Shown piece by piece: positions 17,629 through 26,487 of a stretch of 64,000 nucleotides of DNA. The first letter of the stretch is position 1. The number at the start of each line of letters is the position of its first letter. Location of the stretch: assembly GCF_029024925.1 (NCBI RefSeq), contig NZ_CP118962.1, forward strand, positions 1,520,001 through 1,584,000, given 5' to 3'. The position numbers were made by a program, and so were the translations under genes. The stretch is from Enterococcus faecalis. GTDB taxonomy: Bacteria; Bacillota; Bacilli; Lactobacillales; Enterococcaceae. Under the pieces are notes generated by a model. That model was not told where the DNA came from. It worked only from the letters and a program-made list of their open reading frames with translations, and searched no databases.

Positions 17629-18060
17629 TTAGTTATTTGTTTTTTTATTTTTTGAACGCATTGCTCTAAAAGCAGAACCGCCTACTTTACTCACTAAACC
17701 AGCTTTCGCTGTGCTTTTCCCTACGGTTCCTACCTTTGTAATCAAATGTTTACTTGAGGTGTTCAATTCAGAGACACTTTCGCTTAAATCAGCAACGGCC
17801 GTAAACAACGGATCAATCGTTGCCACTTTTTGATTCACATCTGTCAATAGTTCATTGCTTTTAACAAGCAAGCCTTCCACTTGGCGACTCAATACATTCA
17901 CATCGCTAGTCACGACTTTGATTGTTGTATTTGTTTCATCAATTGTATCTTCAATTTTTGAAACAACTTGAGAAACTTTATATAACACAAGTACTAAAAA
18001 GATGACTAAAACAACAAATGCTACCGCTGCAATTAAGGCAGCAATTTCCCCACCTGACAT
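17629..18060 (-). CDS. DUF948 (YtxG-like) membrane protein
   Basis: A 143-residue protein with an N-terminal membrane helix (IAALIAAVAFVVLVIFLVLV, about residues 6-25) and a helical region that resembles methyl-accepting coiled coils, then a basic tail. This matches the DUF948 family, of which YtxG of Bacillus is a member. The ATG at 18060 follows GAGGGGAGT; a longer frame to 18123 has no site and crosses the promoter. It is the first gene of the pair with the YtxH protein. The function is not established; the pair is generally seen as an envelope-stress module. Confidence 0.85.
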   Translation of the reverse strand: MSGGEIAALIAAVAFVVLVIFLVLVLYKVSQVVSKIEDTIDETNTTIKVVTSDVNVLSRQVEGLLVKSNELLTDVNQKVATIDPLFTAVADLSESVSELNTSSKHLITKVGTVGKSTAKAGLVSKVGGSAFRAMRSKNKKTNN

Positions 18061-18096
18061 ATCATTACTCCCCTCTGAAATTTTATTTATAATCTT

Positions 18097-18125
18097 AGGA
18101 TAACACCAACTTATATTTTTCACAA
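18097..18125 (-). promoter_or_regulatory. Promoter of the DUF948-YtxH pair
   Basis: On the minus strand TTGTGA (18120-18125), 17 bases, TATCCT (18097-18102). Transcription would begin near 18090, so the ATG at 18060 has a 30-base leader. Confidence 0.5.
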
Positions 18126-18186
18126 CTCATAAAGCTAAGAATGACAATTTATTTTATAAAATTCTCATGCCCTTTTCTTTAAGAAA

Positions 18187-18237
18187 ATAAGCGTAAAATT
18201 TCCTTCTAACGAATTGAAATTTTACGCTTATTTTTAT
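18187..18237 (-). terminator. Terminator of the hprK-galU operon
   Basis: A 15-base stem AATAAGCGTAAAATT with its complement (18187-18201 with 18217-18231) around a 15-base loop, with T-rich flanks. It ends the operon that finishes with galU at 18238. Confidence 0.8.
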
Positions 18238-19134
18238 TTATTTTTCTTTTGGTTGCTCTTTTTTCGCTAATTGAGCACCTAAATTAATAATGTATTCTCG
18301 TAAATTATCTTTTACTTCTGGATGAGTCAAACCATATTCAATGCTTGTTTTCATAAACCCAAATTTATCGCCAACGTCGTAACGTTCTCCTTTAAACTCA
18401 CGAGCAAAAACGCGTTGTGTTTTATTTAAAGTGTCAATCGCATCTGTTAACTGAATTTCGTTACCAGCGCCTGGCTTTTGATTTTCAAGTACATCAAAAA
18501 TTTCAGGGGTTAATAAATAACGGCCGATAATCGCTAAATCACTTGGTGCTTCCTCGGGTTTTGGTTTTTCAACAAAATTCTCGACATTGTATAGTCCTTT
18601 TTCGATTTCTTTTTCTGGGTTGATAATACCATATTTTGAAGTATCTTCATGGGGTACTTTCATTACCGCAATTGTCGAAGCATGTGTTTGTTCGTAATCA
18701 TCCATTAATTGTTTCGTTAATGGCACTTTATCTTCCATTAAATCGTCGCCTAACATCACGACAAAAGGTTCATTGCCAACAAATGCTTTCGCTTGTAAAA
18801 CAGCGTGTCCTAAGCCTTTCGGATGGGATTGACGAATAAAATGTAAATTAACATCCGTTGTTTCTTCGACTAATTTCAATAAATCGGTTTTATTTTTTTC
18901 TTTTAAGTTATTTTCTAGTTCAACATTTGAATCGAAATGATCTTCAATCGGACGTTTGGCTTTGCCTGTCACAATTAAAATATCTTCGATTCCTGAAGCT
19001 AGTGCTTCTTCTACGATAAATTGAATCGTTGGTTTATCAACAATCGGTAACATTTCTTTTGCCATCGCTTTGGTAGCCGGCAAGAAACGTGTTCCTAACC
19101 CAGCTGCTGGAATAACTGCCTTTTTAACTTTCAT
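18238..19134 (-). CDS. galU: UTP-glucose-1-phosphate uridylyltransferase
   Basis: Makes UDP-glucose from UTP and glucose-1-phosphate, the donor for glycolipid, teichoic acid and polysaccharide synthesis. The 298-residue protein has the nucleotide-binding motif [20 protein letters not shown] (residues 10-29), the metal- and sugar-binding stretches VMLGDD and [11 protein letters not shown], and [11 protein letters not shown]. The start ATG follows AGGAGGAAA. It is the last gene of hprK-lgt-gpsA-galU, 11 bases after gpsA, and is followed by a good terminator. The glycerol-phosphate and UDP-glucose enzymes sit together, which suits a role in lipoteichoic acid and glycolipid supply. Confidence 0.96.
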   Translation of the reverse strand: MKVKKAVIPAAGLGTRFLPATKAMAKEMLPIVDKPTIQFIVEEALASGIEDILIVTGKAKRPIEDHFDSNVELENNLKEKNKTDLLKLVEETTDVNLHFIRQSHPKGLGHAVLQAKAFVGNEPFVVMLGDDLMEDKVPLTKQLMDDYEQTHASTIAVMKVPHEDTSKYGIINPEKEIEKGLYNVENFVEKPKPEEAPSDLAIIGRYLLTPEIFDVLENQKPGAGNEIQLTDAIDTLNKTQRVFAREFKGERYDVGDKFGFMKTSIEYGLTHPEVKDNLREYIINLGAQLAKKEQPKEK

Positions 19135-19145
19135 CTTTTTTCCTC

Positions 19146-20168
19146 CTAAAAATCAAGTGTAAATTCGTTTTCGGTTTTGCCATCGCGCAACATGATTTCT
19201 TTTGCTGCTTGTTGTACATCTTCGTCATTGTACAAGACATTGTAGATTGTTTCTGTGATTGGCATTTCGACTTCTAGTTGTTGTGCCAATTCATAGGCTG
19301 CTTTAGTTGTTGAAACACCTTCCACAATCATGCCCATGTTTTCTAAGACTTCATCTAACTTATGGCCTTTTCCTAATAAATTACCCGCACGCCAATTTCG
19401 AGAATGGACACTTGTACAAGTAACAATTAAATCCCCAACACCACTTAAACCAATAAATGTTAATGGGTTTGCTCCCATCGCAACCCCTAAACGACTAATT
19501 TCTGCTAAACCACGAGTCATAATTGCCGCTTTGGCATTATCACCAAAGCCTAAGCCATGAATCGCTCCGGCGCCCAAAGCAATAATATTTTTTAAGGCCG
19601 CCCCTGTTTCTACACCAATCACATCATCATTCGTATAAATTCTAAAGTAATCATTCATAAACAACTCTTGCACATACACAGCGTCTGCTAAATTTTCGCT
19701 TGCTGCTGTAATGGTTGTAATGTCATGAACAGCGACTTCTTCTGCATGGCTTGGACCAGATAAAACCACAATCCCTTGCCGTTTTTCTGCTGGAATCTCT
19801 TCCGCTATCACTTCTGAAATCCGCTTATGTGTACCTTGTTCGAGCCCTTTACTTGCATGAATAATAATTGGTTTTGTTTTTAAATGTTGGGCCACTTCTT
19901 GTGCTACTGAACGAATGGCTTTAGTTGGTACCACAAACAGTACCGCATCCACATCTACTAAAGCAGTGGCTAAATCAGTGGTTGCCTGAATTGAAGTAGG
20001 TAAGATTAATTCTGGTAAATAATGTTTGTTGGTGTGTTTTGTATTTATTTCATCGATTTGCTCTGGTTTATTTCCCCAAATACAGACCTCGTGTCCATTT
20101 TCGGCTAATACTTGAGCTAAAGCTGTCCCCCAGGAACCTGGACCTAAAACAGCGACTTTTTGTTTCAT
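19146..20168 (-). CDS. gpsA: Glycerol-3-phosphate dehydrogenase [NAD(P)+]
   Basis: Reduces dihydroxyacetone phosphate to sn-glycerol-3-phosphate for phospholipid and teichoic acid synthesis. The 340-residue protein starts with a Rossmann fold ([15 protein letters not shown], residues 5-19), carries the catalytic lysine in [11 protein letters not shown] and the C-terminal substrate domain with [11 protein letters not shown] and [10 protein letters not shown]. The ATG at 20168 follows AAAGGAG; nine codons upstream in frame are not supported. Third gene of hprK-lgt-gpsA-galU. Confidence 0.96.
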   Translation of the reverse strand: MKQKVAVLGPGSWGTALAQVLAENGHEVCIWGNKPEQIDEINTKHTNKHYLPELILPTSIQATTDLATALVDVDAVLFVVPTKAIRSVAQEVAQHLKTKPIIIHASKGLEQGTHKRISEVIAEEIPAEKRQGIVVLSGPSHAEEVAVHDITTITAASENLADAVYVQELFMNDYFRIYTNDDVIGVETGAALKNIIALGAGAIHGLGFGDNAKAAIMTRGLAEISRLGVAMGANPLTFIGLSGVGDLIVTCTSVHSRNWRAGNLLGKGHKLDEVLENMGMIVEGVSTTKAAYELAQQLEVEMPITETIYNVLYNDEDVQQAAKEIMLRDGKTENEFTLDF

Positions 20169-20236
20169 CGGTGAAACTCTCCTTTCGCTAAACAACGTTA
20201 CTTCTTTAGTTTACCATATTCTTCGATCAAGTTGGA

Positions 20237-21073
20237 TTAAGAAGTTGTTATTTTTTTCTTTTGTTTCTCCCGATTGTAAAATTTCAAATTGGGATTTCTT
20301 CTACGAACGATCACAATAACAATTGCTGCCACGAACATCACTAAAGACAACAATTGTGAGACACGAATGTTACTAAACGCATACAAACTATCCATCCGTA
20401 AGCCTTCGATGAAGAAACGGCCGAAAGAATACCATATTATATAACCTAAAAAGACTTCGCCTTCTTTTAAAAAGTGTGGCTTTTTGCGTAATAACACTAA
20501 AACGATAAAGCCTAAAACATTCCAGACAGATTCATATAAAAATGTTGGTTGATGATACGTTCCGTTGATATTCATGTTATCAATGATAAACGTTGGTAAA
20601 TGGAGATTTTCTAAAAATTGTCTGGTGGTCGCTGGCCCATAGGCTTCATGATTCATAAAGTTGCCCCAGCGACCAATTGCTTGCGCTAAAATCACACTTG
20701 GTGCAGCAATATCTAAAAAAGTCCATGTAGAAATGAAACGATGACGCGTAAAGAAAAACAGCGCCAGTCCCCCACCAATAAGACCACCATAAATCGCTAA
20801 GCCACCATTTCGAGTAAAGAAAATTTCAATCGGATTGTCTACATAATCTTGCCATTGAAAAGCGACGTAATACAAGCGCGCGCCAACAATTGCTGCAGGT
20901 AATCCCCAGAGCATAAAGTCAAAGACATCATCTTCTTTTAAACCAACACGAACGGCTTCACGACTACTTAGCCAAACAGCTAAAGCAATCCCTGAAACAA
21001 TAATAATTGCATACCAATAGACGGGAATACCGAAAAGGCGAAATGCAATTGAATTTACTTGAGCTAACATCAT
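20237..21073 (-). CDS. lgt: Prolipoprotein diacylglyceryl transferase
   Basis: Transfers diacylglycerol from phosphatidylglycerol to the lipobox cysteine of prelipoproteins, the first step of lipoprotein maturation. The roughly 278-residue membrane protein has seven hydrophobic segments and the family motifs GARLYYV, the Lgt signature GRWGNFMNHEAYG (about residues 136-148) and RFFIEGLRMDS. Three start codons lie in tandem (GTG 21076, ATG 21073, ATG 21070); AAGGAG is best spaced for the middle one. It follows hprK by about 14 bases, an arrangement shared with other low-GC Gram-positives. Its substrates in this window include PstS, the peptide-binding lipoprotein and the small lipoprotein at 61651. 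Confidence 0.95.
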   Translation of the reverse strand: MMLAQVNSIAFRLFGIPVYWYAIIIVSGIALAVWLSSREAVRVGLKEDDVFDFMLWGLPAAIVGARLYYVAFQWQDYVDNPIEIFFTRNGGLAIYGGLIGGGLALFFFTRHRFISTWTFLDIAAPSVILAQAIGRWGNFMNHEAYGPATTRQFLENLHLPTFIIDNMNINGTYHQPTFLYESVWNVLGFIVLVLLRKKPHFLKEGEVFLGYIIWYSFGRFFIEGLRMDSLYAFSNIRVSQLLSLVMFVAAIVIVIVRRRNPNLKFYNREKQKKKITTS

Positions 21074-21087
21074 CACATCTTCTCCTT

Positions 21088-22023
21088 CTATTCTCCTGAA
21101 TTTTCTTCAATCAAACGGGTTAAGCGCTCTTCGAACGTTTTTGTTGCATCATAGCCCATTGTTTTCGCGCGGAAGTTCATTGCTGCTACTTCAATGATAA
21201 TGGCCACATTTCGGCCGGTCTTAACAGGAATACGAATCTGAGGGACATCAACGTTAGCTATTTCAACCATTGCATCATCACTACCAAGACGATCATATTT
21301 CTTGTCTTTTTCCCATGCCTCTAAATAAACGACCAATTGAACTTGCATAAAGCCGCGGACCGCACTAGCTCCAAACAGGTTCATGACGTCAATAATTCCG
21401 ATACCACGAATTTCAATTAAATGCTGCAAAATTTTTGGTGGCTCTCCCACCACGGTTAATTCATCTTGCTGATAAACATCGACACGATCGTCTGCGATTA
21501 GCCGATGTCCACGTTTAATAAGCTCTAAAGCTGTTTCACTTTTACCAATACCGCTATCTCCTTGAATCAAAACACCAAGTCCATAAACATCAACTAAAAC
21601 CCCATGGACACTTGTCCGAACAGCTAAGCGACCATCTAAATAACTGGATAGCTCCCCTAATAAACGGGAAGTTGAAATCGGTGAACGTAATACAGAAACC
21701 CCATTTTCTTTTGCTGCTGTAATCAATTCTTCGGGGATTTCTAGTCCTCTGGATACTATAAAGGCTGGAGTATCTTTCGCACATAAACGGCGCATCACTA
21801 ATAAACGCTCTTCAGGCATCATTCGTTCCGCAAAGGTAATTTCTTTGCTCCCAAATAATTGTAAACGATCATGGGAATAATAATTAAAATACCCAGTTAA
21901 TTCTAAGCCTGGCCGGGAAATTTCACCAGTTTTAATTGTTCTATTTAAGCTTTCTTCATCTCCGTAGACTACTTCTAAAGAAAGATTTTCTACCAGTTGA
22001 TAAATCTTTACCACTTCTGTCAT
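21088..22023 (-). CDS. hprK: HPr kinase/phosphorylase
   Basis: Phosphorylates HPr on Ser46 using ATP or pyrophosphate and reverses the reaction when sugar is scarce, so it sets the input to CcpA. The 311-residue protein has the N-terminal regulatory domain, catalytic H140 (TSVHGVLVD), the Walker A loop GDSGIGKS (155-162), and the family signature [13 protein letters not shown]. The C-terminal region with the [16 protein letters not shown] motif is intact. First gene of hprK-lgt-gpsA-galU, behind an extended -10 promoter and downstream of an eight-base-arm palindrome. The start ATG has AAGGACT, a weak site. Confidence 0.96.
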   Translation of the reverse strand: MTEVVKIYQLVENLSLEVVYGDEESLNRTIKTGEISRPGLELTGYFNYYSHDRLQLFGSKEITFAERMMPEERLLVMRRLCAKDTPAFIVSRGLEIPEELITAAKENGVSVLRSPISTSRLLGELSSYLDGRLAVRTSVHGVLVDVYGLGVLIQGDSGIGKSETALELIKRGHRLIADDRVDVYQQDELTVVGEPPKILQHLIEIRGIGIIDVMNLFGASAVRGFMQVQLVVYLEAWEKDKKYDRLGSDDAMVEIANVDVPQIRIPVKTGRNVAIIIEVAAMNFRAKTMGYDATKTFEERLTRLIEENSGE

Positions 22024-22055
22024 ATCGAATGTCAGTCCTTTCTGCTACTTGTTAT

Positions 22056-22064
22056 ATTTTATCA
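22056..22064 (-). promoter_or_regulatory. Extended -10 promoter of the hprK operon
   Basis: On the minus strand TGATAAAAT. Transcription would begin near 22049, with a short leader before the ATG at 22023. No clear -35. Confidence 0.55.
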
Positions 22065-22095
22065 TTTAAAAATACAAGTTTCTAGCTATTCACTA

Positions 22096-22114
22096 GATAA
22101 TTCCTAGAATTATC
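22096..22114. promoter_or_regulatory. Perfect palindrome between hprK and the Cho-like gene
   Basis: GATAATTCCTAGAATTATC: two perfect eight-base arms around CTA. Its centre lies about 45 bases upstream of the hprK -10 element and about 70 bases upstream of the promoter of the opposite gene. It could be an operator for a dimeric regulator; the binding protein is not known. Confidence 0.5.
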
Positions 22115-22171
22115 ATATTTCAAAAAAATGAAACTATTTTTCTTTGAAATTATCTATGCTATTTTTGTCAC

Positions 22172-22199
22172 TTGACTATTTCAGAAAACTTTGTATACT
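22172..22199 (+). promoter_or_regulatory. Promoter of the Cho-like nuclease gene
   Basis: TTGACT (22172-22177), a spacer of 16, TATACT (22194-22199), near consensus; the leader to the ATG at 22233 is short. Confidence 0.75.
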
Positions 22200-22232
22200 T
22201 GAAGCCGATCCTTTTAAGAAAAGAGGAAACTT

Positions 22233-23195
22233 ATGAAAGAATATTTAAAGGAAAAAGCCCATCAATTACCGTTAACACCGGGTGTTTATTTAATGAAAGA
22301 CGCAACCGACACAATTATTTATGTGGGTAAAGCCAAAAAATTAAAAAATCGCGTGTCGAGCTATTTTATTAATAGTAATCAACATTCTCGAAAGACGATG
22401 CGTTTAGTCAAACAAATTATAGACTTCGATGTTCTCCATACTGACACAGAATTGGATGCGCTCCTTCTAGAATGTCAACTGATTCAACAGTATCGGCCGC
22501 GCTACAATCGCCAAATGAATGCTTATGAACAATATTCTTATGTATCAGTAGCCGTTAATGAGCGGCAATTAGAGATTAAACTCTTAAATATTCCCACTAA
22601 AGAGAACTGTTTTGGTCCTTATTCGATTCGCCGAAAATTAAACCGTTTAAAAATAATTTTGGATAGTATCTACGATCTCGTCCCAACCAACTATTGGCAT
22701 CAAACCTTTCAAAAAGAGAGTGCCATTCCGACCGAACTATTTCAACAAGAATTGTTCGACTTTTTCCATAATCAAGGACGAGAACCAATCAAACGAATTG
22801 CTCAACAAATGCAAGAAGCTGCTGAAAAACAAGCCTTCGAAAAAGCGGCAAAACTCAAAGAAGATTGGCTCTTTTTGACGCGCTTTGCAAACCAAAATCA
22901 ACGAATTAGTCAAGCTAACCAACGAGATTGGCAACTGATGTGGTTACCTTGTCAGAAAAAAATCAAATACTATTTAATTTACCAAGGCTTGGTGGTAGCA
23001 ACACGTGTTGTAACTAAACAAACGTTTCAAAAATATTCACCGCTTGAACTAGCAAAAAAAATCATGCCCAAAAAATCACCGAAAACAATTGAGCATTACT
23101 CGAAGCAACAAGTTGATTTTTTAAACATTTTATATGGCTATATCAGCCGCCATCCAGAATGTCACCTAGAAAATTTAACCATCGAAAAAGCCTGA
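22233..23195 (+). CDS. Short UvrC-like GIY-YIG nuclease (Cho type)
   Basis: A 320-residue protein that matches the N-terminal half of UvrC only. Residues 15-100 form the GIY-YIG nuclease domain (GVYLMKDA, IIYVGKAKKLKNRVSSYF, then LDALLLECQLIQQYRPRYN with the catalytic glutamate), and about residues 185-220 look like a UVR/UvrB-contact helix pair (REPIKRIAQQMQEAAEKQ...FEKAAKLK). The RNase H-like second nuclease and helix-hairpin-helix domains of full UvrC (about 600 residues) are absent, and the gene is intact, with its own promoter and terminator. E. coli Cho has the same architecture and makes the 3' incision at bulky lesions. A full uvrC must be elsewhere. Could also be a GIY-YIG protein of another subfamily. 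Confidence 0.8.
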   Translation: MKEYLKEKAHQLPLTPGVYLMKDATDTIIYVGKAKKLKNRVSSYFINSNQHSRKTMRLVKQIIDFDVLHTDTELDALLLECQLIQQYRPRYNRQMNAYEQYSYVSVAVNERQLEIKLLNIPTKENCFGPYSIRRKLNRLKIILDSIYDLVPTNYWHQTFQKESAIPTELFQQELFDFFHNQGREPIKRIAQQMQEAAEKQAFEKAAKLKEDWLFLTRFANQNQRISQANQRDWQLMWLPCQKKIKYYLIYQGLVVATRVVTKQTFQKYSPLELAKKIMPKKSPKTIEHYSKQQVDFLNILYGYISRHPECHLENLTIEKA

Positions 23196-23230
23196 AGAAC
23201 GCATTTTATGCTACGTTCTTCAGGCTTTTT
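23185..23230 (+). terminator. Terminator of the Cho-like gene
   Basis: A perfect 17-base stem with A5 and T5 ends (23185-23201 with 23214-23230), and further T's behind. It overlaps the stop codon and faces the liaZ end, so it may serve both strands. Confidence 0.85.
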
Positions 23231-23587
23231 TTATTCATATTTCGATAAATTGTGATCCGTAACGATCGTATTGACAATTGACATAATTACAGCCATTAGC
23301 ACCGCTGCCCAAAAACTTGAGAAGCCAAAGTTCATTTCCCCCACAAAAAACGAGGTCATTTGTAAAATCGCTGCATTGACAACAAAGCTAAATAGACCAA
23401 ACGTTAATAAAGTAAATGGGAGCGACAAGATTGTTAAGACTGGTTTCACCAACATATTTAGGATTGAGAGAACAAAGGCGGCAATAATTGCAGGCATTAT
23501 GCCTCTCACATGAATCATGCCAGGAAAAACAACTGATAAAGAAATGAATGTCAGTGTATTAACAACCAATCGCTGAAAATATGTCAT
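23231..23587 (-). CDS. liaZ: LiaZ: YvlD/phage-holin-like membrane protein
   Basis: A 118-residue protein with four hydrophobic segments, of the YvlD (DUF/PF04020, phage holin family 4) type: helix near residues 8-25, then GIMPAIIAAFVLSILNMLVK, and two more. The start ATG shares one base with the liaY stop (TAATG). The order DUF4097 protein, PspC protein, YvlD protein is that of liaX-liaY-liaZ in E. faecalis, the cell-envelope stress set controlled by LiaFSR. Its exact function is not established. Confidence 0.85.
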   Translation of the reverse strand: MTYFQRLVVNTLTFISLSVVFPGMIHVRGIMPAIIAAFVLSILNMLVKPVLTILSLPFTLLTFGLFSFVVNAAILQMTSFFVGEMNFGFSSFWAAVLMAVIMSIVNTIVTDHNLSKYE

Positions 23588-23910
23588 TAAAAGTCACTCC
23601 ATTCGTCATCATCAATTTTTTCTGCTTCTTTACGTTGCTTTTTATTGGCAGCATAAGGATTTTCATTGCGAACATTTCTATTATAAGGATTTTGATGGCC
23701 GTAGCCGCGATCGCTTCCTGTTCTTCCAGAAGGGATCAAGACTGCTAAGGCAATGTATAAGAGAATGCCTGGAAATCCTGCTGAGAAAAAGCTGAGCAAG
23801 ACATAAACGACACGAATAATTGTTGGGTCAATTCCTAGCCAATCAGCAATCCCAGCTAAGCTTCCTGTTAAAACCACGTTATTCGGAGATTTTGTTAGTT
23901 TTCTTTTCAT
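23587..23910 (-). CDS. liaY: LiaY: PspC-domain membrane protein
   Basis: A 107-residue protein with an N-terminal PspC domain (KLTKSPNNVVLTGSLAGIAD, then WLGIDPTIIRVVYVLLSFFSAGFPG, about residues 4-50) holding one or two membrane segments, and a charged, Asn-rich C-terminus. The family is that of PspC/LiaY. It is the middle gene of liaX-liaY-liaZ; in daptomycin-resistant E. faecalis LiaY has been linked to movement of anionic phospholipid. The start ATG follows GAGGTGA. Confidence 0.85.
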   Translation of the reverse strand: MKRKLTKSPNNVVLTGSLAGIADWLGIDPTIIRVVYVLLSFFSAGFPGILLYIALAVLIPSGRTGSDRGYGHQNPYNRNVRNENPYAANKKQRKEAEKIDDDEWSDF

Positions 23911-23984
23911 ATGTTTTCACCTCGTCTACTAAATTTTACACTAGAAAGGCTGATTCGTCAGCCCATCTAGCTTAAAATTATTAA

Positions 23985-25586
23985 TTATTTATCCGTATCT
24001 TTTAGGAAAATACTTCCCGTTGTTGTAGAAGCATTAATTTGAGCCATTGATTCTTCCAGTACACGTCTAAAATGTAATTGTTGATTGCCGCGATCTTTCT
24101 TTTCACGGACAACTTCAATATCTGTTAAACGGCTGTTAATACTACCTAAATTCGTTTTCACTTGCCCTTCAACGCCTAAGTCATTTGGCAAGGCCAACTT
24201 GATATTCCCATTTGCAGAGCTTGCTTCAACACGGCGAAGCGTTTTTTCTTTAGCTGTAATGCGGATATCTCCATTAATCAGAGAGACACTTAGACTTTCT
24301 GGTGCCGCGGAAATAGACACATCACCATTGACTGTTTCAATAATGTTATCTAAAATCGTTCCTTCTAGGACTTTAATTTCACCATTCACACCTTCAATTT
24401 CTAACATAGTTGCATCAATTTTTTTAAACGTAATCGTCCCATTCGTTGATTTTGTGTAAACATCTTTCGCTGTTAACTCTTCTACTAAGACATTTCCGTT
24501 TAATAATTTAACAGATACATGATCGTAAGTGCGTTTTGGTAAATAGAACGTTAAATCTGCTTTCACCCGTTTGTTTGGCACTTGGAAAGAAATCGTTTCA
24601 TCATCCACATCAATGTCACTTCGTTCTAAGAAAGCTTCCATTGGTGAATCTCCTGCCATTTTACCATATAATTTGATTTTTGCTTCGACTTTCACATCTT
24701 CTTGATCCCAAGTTTTGAAAACCACGGTACCATTTGCTACCTTGACATCAATTAAACTTGCTTGTGGATTTGGATAGTTAAATTCATGTTCAAACTTAGT
24801 TGTTGCCACACCAGGAACTTTCATTTTAATGTCTTTCCATTCCACATTATCATTCATGGTATCACTGAAAGAATTAAATGTTTTTTTCAAGAATTCTCCC
24901 ACTTGGCCGCCAACTTCGGCAACTTTGCCGCCGACTTGGTTAAAGGTGTCTGTGGCTTGATCTTTCCACTCTTCAGAGAATTGAGAAGAAACTTTTTCTT
25001 TTGTATCATTCCATTGACCTTTCCATTGTTCTTTGCGAATGTTTTTTAGTTCTTCTTCCAGTGCTGTTTTTTCAGTACTTTGAGTCGCTAATTTTTCTTC
25101 TAATTGTGCAAGTAAAACGTGCAAGTCTTTTCGTTGAACTTGTTCATCTTCTGTTAATGCATCTAACTCTTCTTTTGTATCTAATGTTCCAATTTCTTCT
25201 ACGACTTCTTTAATTTCTTCTTTGATGCCGGCAATTTCTGCGTTGACTTCGTCCAATTCAGCCGAAGCACGATTGGCTTTTGTTGCTAACTCATCAAGAA
25301 TTCTTTCTAAGTTTTCACGATCTTTTTCTGCACTGTCCTGTGTATTTTCTTCAAACGGATCAACAGTAGGTCCTTCTGATTCGCCTTTTTCTAATGCATC
25401 CATTAAATCTGCGACTTGATCTTCTTTATTTGTTGTTCCAATATTTTGTGTATCGACTTTTTCAGCAGCTTTTTCGATTTGTTTTTCATCTTTTTCAGTT
25501 GCCATATTTTCTAATAAAATTAACGCTTCTTCTGACGTTAGAATACCTTTTTTCACTAATTCTAATACGCGTTCTCTTTCTTTCAT
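23985..25586 (-). CDS. liaX: LiaX: DUF4097 envelope-stress protein
   Basis: A 533-residue protein in two parts. The N-terminal half begins with a short SHOCT-like domain (VLELVKKGILTSEEALILLE, residues 6-25) and long charged coiled-coil helices; the C-terminal half (about residues 290-533) is a beta-rich DUF4097 region with repeated GD/NGxIxx motifs such as TNGTITFKK and NGEIKV. This is the layout of LiaX, which in E. faecalis senses daptomycin and antimicrobial peptides and restrains the LiaFSR response; loss of its C-terminal part confers daptomycin resistance. This copy appears complete, so no such truncation is present. I choose the ATG at 25586, behind AAGGAGGC; the frame stays open to 25670 but crosses the promoter. 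Confidence 0.92.
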   Translation of the reverse strand: MKERERVLELVKKGILTSEEALILLENMATEKDEKQIEKAAEKVDTQNIGTTNKEDQVADLMDALEKGESEGPTVDPFEENTQDSAEKDRENLERILDELATKANRASAELDEVNAEIAGIKEEIKEVVEEIGTLDTKEELDALTEDEQVQRKDLHVLLAQLEEKLATQSTEKTALEEELKNIRKEQWKGQWNDTKEKVSSQFSEEWKDQATDTFNQVGGKVAEVGGQVGEFLKKTFNSFSDTMNDNVEWKDIKMKVPGVATTKFEHEFNYPNPQASLIDVKVANGTVVFKTWDQEDVKVEAKIKLYGKMAGDSPMEAFLERSDIDVDDETISFQVPNKRVKADLTFYLPKRTYDHVSVKLLNGNVLVEELTAKDVYTKSTNGTITFKKIDATMLEIEGVNGEIKVLEGTILDNIIETVNGDVSISAAPESLSVSLINGDIRITAKEKTLRRVEASSANGNIKLALPNDLGVEGQVKTNLGSINSRLTDIEVVREKKDRGNQQLHFRRVLEESMAQINASTTTGSIFLKDTDK

Positions 25587-25641
25587 GGATATTGCCTCCT
25601 TAGCAAATTTTTCACTCAATAGTGTTTTCCTTACATGCATT

Positions 25642-25670
25642 ATTATGCCTTGTTTTTGATCATTTGTCAT
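25642..25670 (-). promoter_or_regulatory. liaXYZ promoter
   Basis: On the minus strand ATGACA (25665-25670), 17 bases, CATAAT (25642-25647). Upstream of it AGTCCT occurs twice, 31 bases apart (complement at 25671 and 25702), which could be response-regulator half-sites. Confidence 0.6.
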
Positions 25671-25735
25671 AGGACTTAAGAACGATTTCTTCTCATTAGT
25701 AAGGACTAGTTTTATAAAATCAGTTCATTTTACGC

Positions 25736-25786
25736 TAAAAAAACTAGGAATTGGTCTAAAAAAGGCCGTCTCCTAGTTTTTTTTAT
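25736..25786 (-). terminator. Terminator of the pst operon
   Basis: A stem AAAAAACTAGGA with TCCTAGTTTTTT (25737-25749 with 25771-25783) and a long loop; T runs on both strands. Confidence 0.8.
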
Positions 25787-25795
25787 TTGTTTTTC

Positions 25796-26473
25796 TTAAA
25801 ATTGTTCGTCACGATTACTATTCAATTCGGTAATTTTACCAGTTGCCAAGTAAACAATCCACTCACAAATATTTGTGACATAGTCGCCAATTCTTTCCAA
25901 GTATTGTGCCACATGTAGATAATCAGTTCCGCTAATGACCGTTTCTGGATTAGCTTTCATTGCTTCTACGGCATGTTTGTAAATACTATCGAAATATTCA
26001 TTAGTACGATCATCCATTTGTGCAATCATTCGTGCATCTTTTTGATCCGTTTTAACATAGGCGATTAAAACATTATCCACCATTTTTTTCACATAATCAG
26101 ACATATCTGAAATTTCTTTTTCAATTTCAGGAATACGTGTTTCTCCTTTTAAGCGAATCGTTGATTTAGCAATTGAAACGGCATGGTCCGCCATTCTTTC
26201 TAAATCCGAACTAGCTTTCATAACAGTAATAATCATACGTAAGTCTGTTGTCACTGGTTGTTGTAACGCAATCATTTCAAAACTCTTTTTCTCAAGTTTG
26301 ACTTCCATATCATTAATTTCAATATCGCGATCAATCACTTCTTGAGCCAATTTTTTATCATGATTAATATATGCCTTCACGGATTTATGGACGGCACTAC
26401 TAACCATCATACCCATTTCATAAAATTGATTGTGCAGATTCAATAGTTCTTCTTCAAATTGTGTCCGTAACAT
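25796..26473 (-). CDS. phoU: Phosphate signaling complex protein PhoU
   Basis: A 225-residue all-helical protein of the PhoU family: two three-helix bundles, each with the E-x-x-x-D motif region (EVKLEKKSFEMIALQQPVTT...ASSDLERMADHA and DGTDYLH...YLERIGDYVTNI). It negatively links the Pst importer to the phosphate two-component system and is last of the pst cluster. The start ATG follows AAAGGGGG. No gene for a PhoR/PhoP pair is adjacent. Confidence 0.95.
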   Translation of the reverse strand: MLRTQFEEELLNLHNQFYEMGMMVSSAVHKSVKAYINHDKKLAQEVIDRDIEINDMEVKLEKKSFEMIALQQPVTTDLRMIITVMKASSDLERMADHAVSIAKSTIRLKGETRIPEIEKEISDMSDYVKKMVDNVLIAYVKTDQKDARMIAQMDDRTNEYFDSIYKHAVEAMKANPETVISGTDYLHVAQYLERIGDYVTNICEWIVYLATGKITELNSNRDEQF

Positions 26474-26487
26474 TCTTTTTCCCCCTT

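Noticed and set aside
22096-22114. Fur box
   Set aside because: The arms contain GATAAT and ATTATC, but the spacing is 8-3-8, not the 7-1-7 of Fur-family boxes; no iron gene is near.
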